Below, piece after piece: positions 5,074 through 5,505 of a stretch of 5,505 bases of DNA. A model generated the notes under the pieces. It did no database searches. It worked only from the letters and a program-made list of their open reading frames with translations, and was not told where the DNA came from. This DNA comes from Bacillota bacterium. GTDB taxonomy: Bacteria; Bacillota; Clostridia; Clostridiales; Clostridiaceae. Position 1 is the stretch's first letter. Each line of letters begins with the position of its first letter. The stretch spans positions 1-5,505 of the forward strand of contig JAEZDX010000138.1 of the NCBI GenBank assembly GCA_023417975.1. Reading direction: 5' to 3'. The position numbers were made by a program, and so were the translations under genes.

Positions 5074-5505
5074 ATGCAAAATAAACATAATGTATTGCCA
5101 TATGTAACAGCGATAATAACATCATTTATATTCGGATTTAGCTTTTTGTTTTCCAAGAGAGCTTTAGGTGTTGCTGAACCGCTGATGTTGTTATCTTTCA
5201 GATTTTTGGCTGCCTTTATTGTTATGTCTATATTAGTGGCTTTAAAATTAATAAAAGTAAACTATAAAAATAAGCCTGTGAAGTGGCTTATACTTCTTTC
5301 TTTTATTGAACCGGGGATTTATTTTATTTTCGAAACCTATGGACTGCAAAGAACAGCTTCCTCTGTAGGTGGATTGATGATAGCACTCATACCAATTGCG
5401 GTTACTGTATTAGCTGCATACTTACTAGATGAAAAAACATCTGTTATAAAAGCCATATGCATAATAATTTCCGTATCCGGGGTAGTGCTTATAGTTATTA
5501 TGGGA
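5074..5505 (+). CDS. EamA/DMT-family transporter, N-terminal 144 residues (3' end outside window)
   Basis: The frame is open from ATG 5074 to the last base. Five hydrophobic segments are visible at about residues 8-27, 36-57, 70-89, 96-118 and 123-143, which is the first EamA repeat of a protein normally near 300 residues with ten segments. Family signs include the FGFSFLFSKRAL start, the positive-charged FRFLAA at 42-47, and LIPIAVTVLAAYLLDEK at 105-121. These are inner-membrane drug/metabolite exporters; amino acids, nucleosides or other small metabolites are typical substrates, but none can be assigned here. The ATG with a G-rich ribosome site 4 bases upstream fits the N-terminus of relatives. 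It lies 72 bases after the APH remnant on the same strand, so it may once have shared a transcript with it and the nucleotidase. Confidence 0.9.
   Translation, partial: MQNKHNVLPYVTAIITSFIFGFSFLFSKRALGVAEPLMLLSFRFLAAFIVMSILVALKLIKVNYKNKPVKWLILLSFIEPGIYFIFETYGLQRTASSVGGLMIALIPIAVTVLAAYLLDEKTSVIKAICIIISVSGVVLIVIMG

Noticed and set aside
4907..5107. Plus-strand open frame of 66 codons
   Set aside because: It overlaps the APH remnant and the start of the EamA gene in a different frame, and both of those have clear family sequence. The ATG has no ribosome site.
1..5505. tRNA, rRNA or CRISPR array
   Set aside because: No regularly spaced repeats and no tRNA-like cloverleaf or rRNA sequence were seen. 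Gaps between genes are under 200 bases except for the APH remnant.

Overview
The window looks like chromosomal DNA from a low-GC Firmicute, most likely a member of the Clostridia. Base composition is AT-rich, codons prefer A or T in the third position, Shine-Dalgarno sites are purine-rich, one gene probably starts with TTG, and the protein families (large FtsX-type ABC permease, GAF-GGDEF cyclase, YunD-like 5'-nucleotidase, EamA transporter) are common there. The genus cannot be fixed from sequence alone.

Layout from left to right. (1) Bases 1-1159 hold the C-terminal part of an FtsX/MacB-type ABC transporter permease, closed by a strong intrinsic terminator. (2) A compact promoter with an inverted repeat between -35 and -10 drives a membrane-anchored GAF-GGDEF protein (1331-2434), a likely diguanylate cyclase with an SGDEF active-site variant and no recognisable inhibitory I-site. 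(3) Convergent to it, on the minus strand, is a 172-residue protein of unknown function (2474-2992) with a near-perfect ribosome binding site. (4) A 185-base divergent intergenic region follows. It carries several -10 elements and two inverted repeats, one of which resembles a GntR/YtrA-type operator. (5) A complete YunD-like 5'-nucleotidase/metallophosphoesterase without signal peptide (3178-4557) follows. (6) Immediately after it lies a broken gene (about 4577-5001): the C-terminal lobe of an aminoglycoside-phosphotransferase-like (APH/choline kinase fold) protein. It has a probable one-base frameshift in a T run and no N-terminal lobe. (7) The window ends inside an EamA/DMT-family transporter (5074 onward; first 144 residues present).

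The genes do not form one obvious pathway. The permease, the cyclase and the minus-strand gene appear to be separate transcription units. The nucleotidase, the APH remnant and the EamA gene run in the same direction with no visible terminator between them, so read-through is possible. I found no convincing new multi-gene system. The most interesting points are the decayed phosphotransferase, the operator-like dyads abutting the -10 boxes of two different promoters, and the uncharacterised minus-strand protein.
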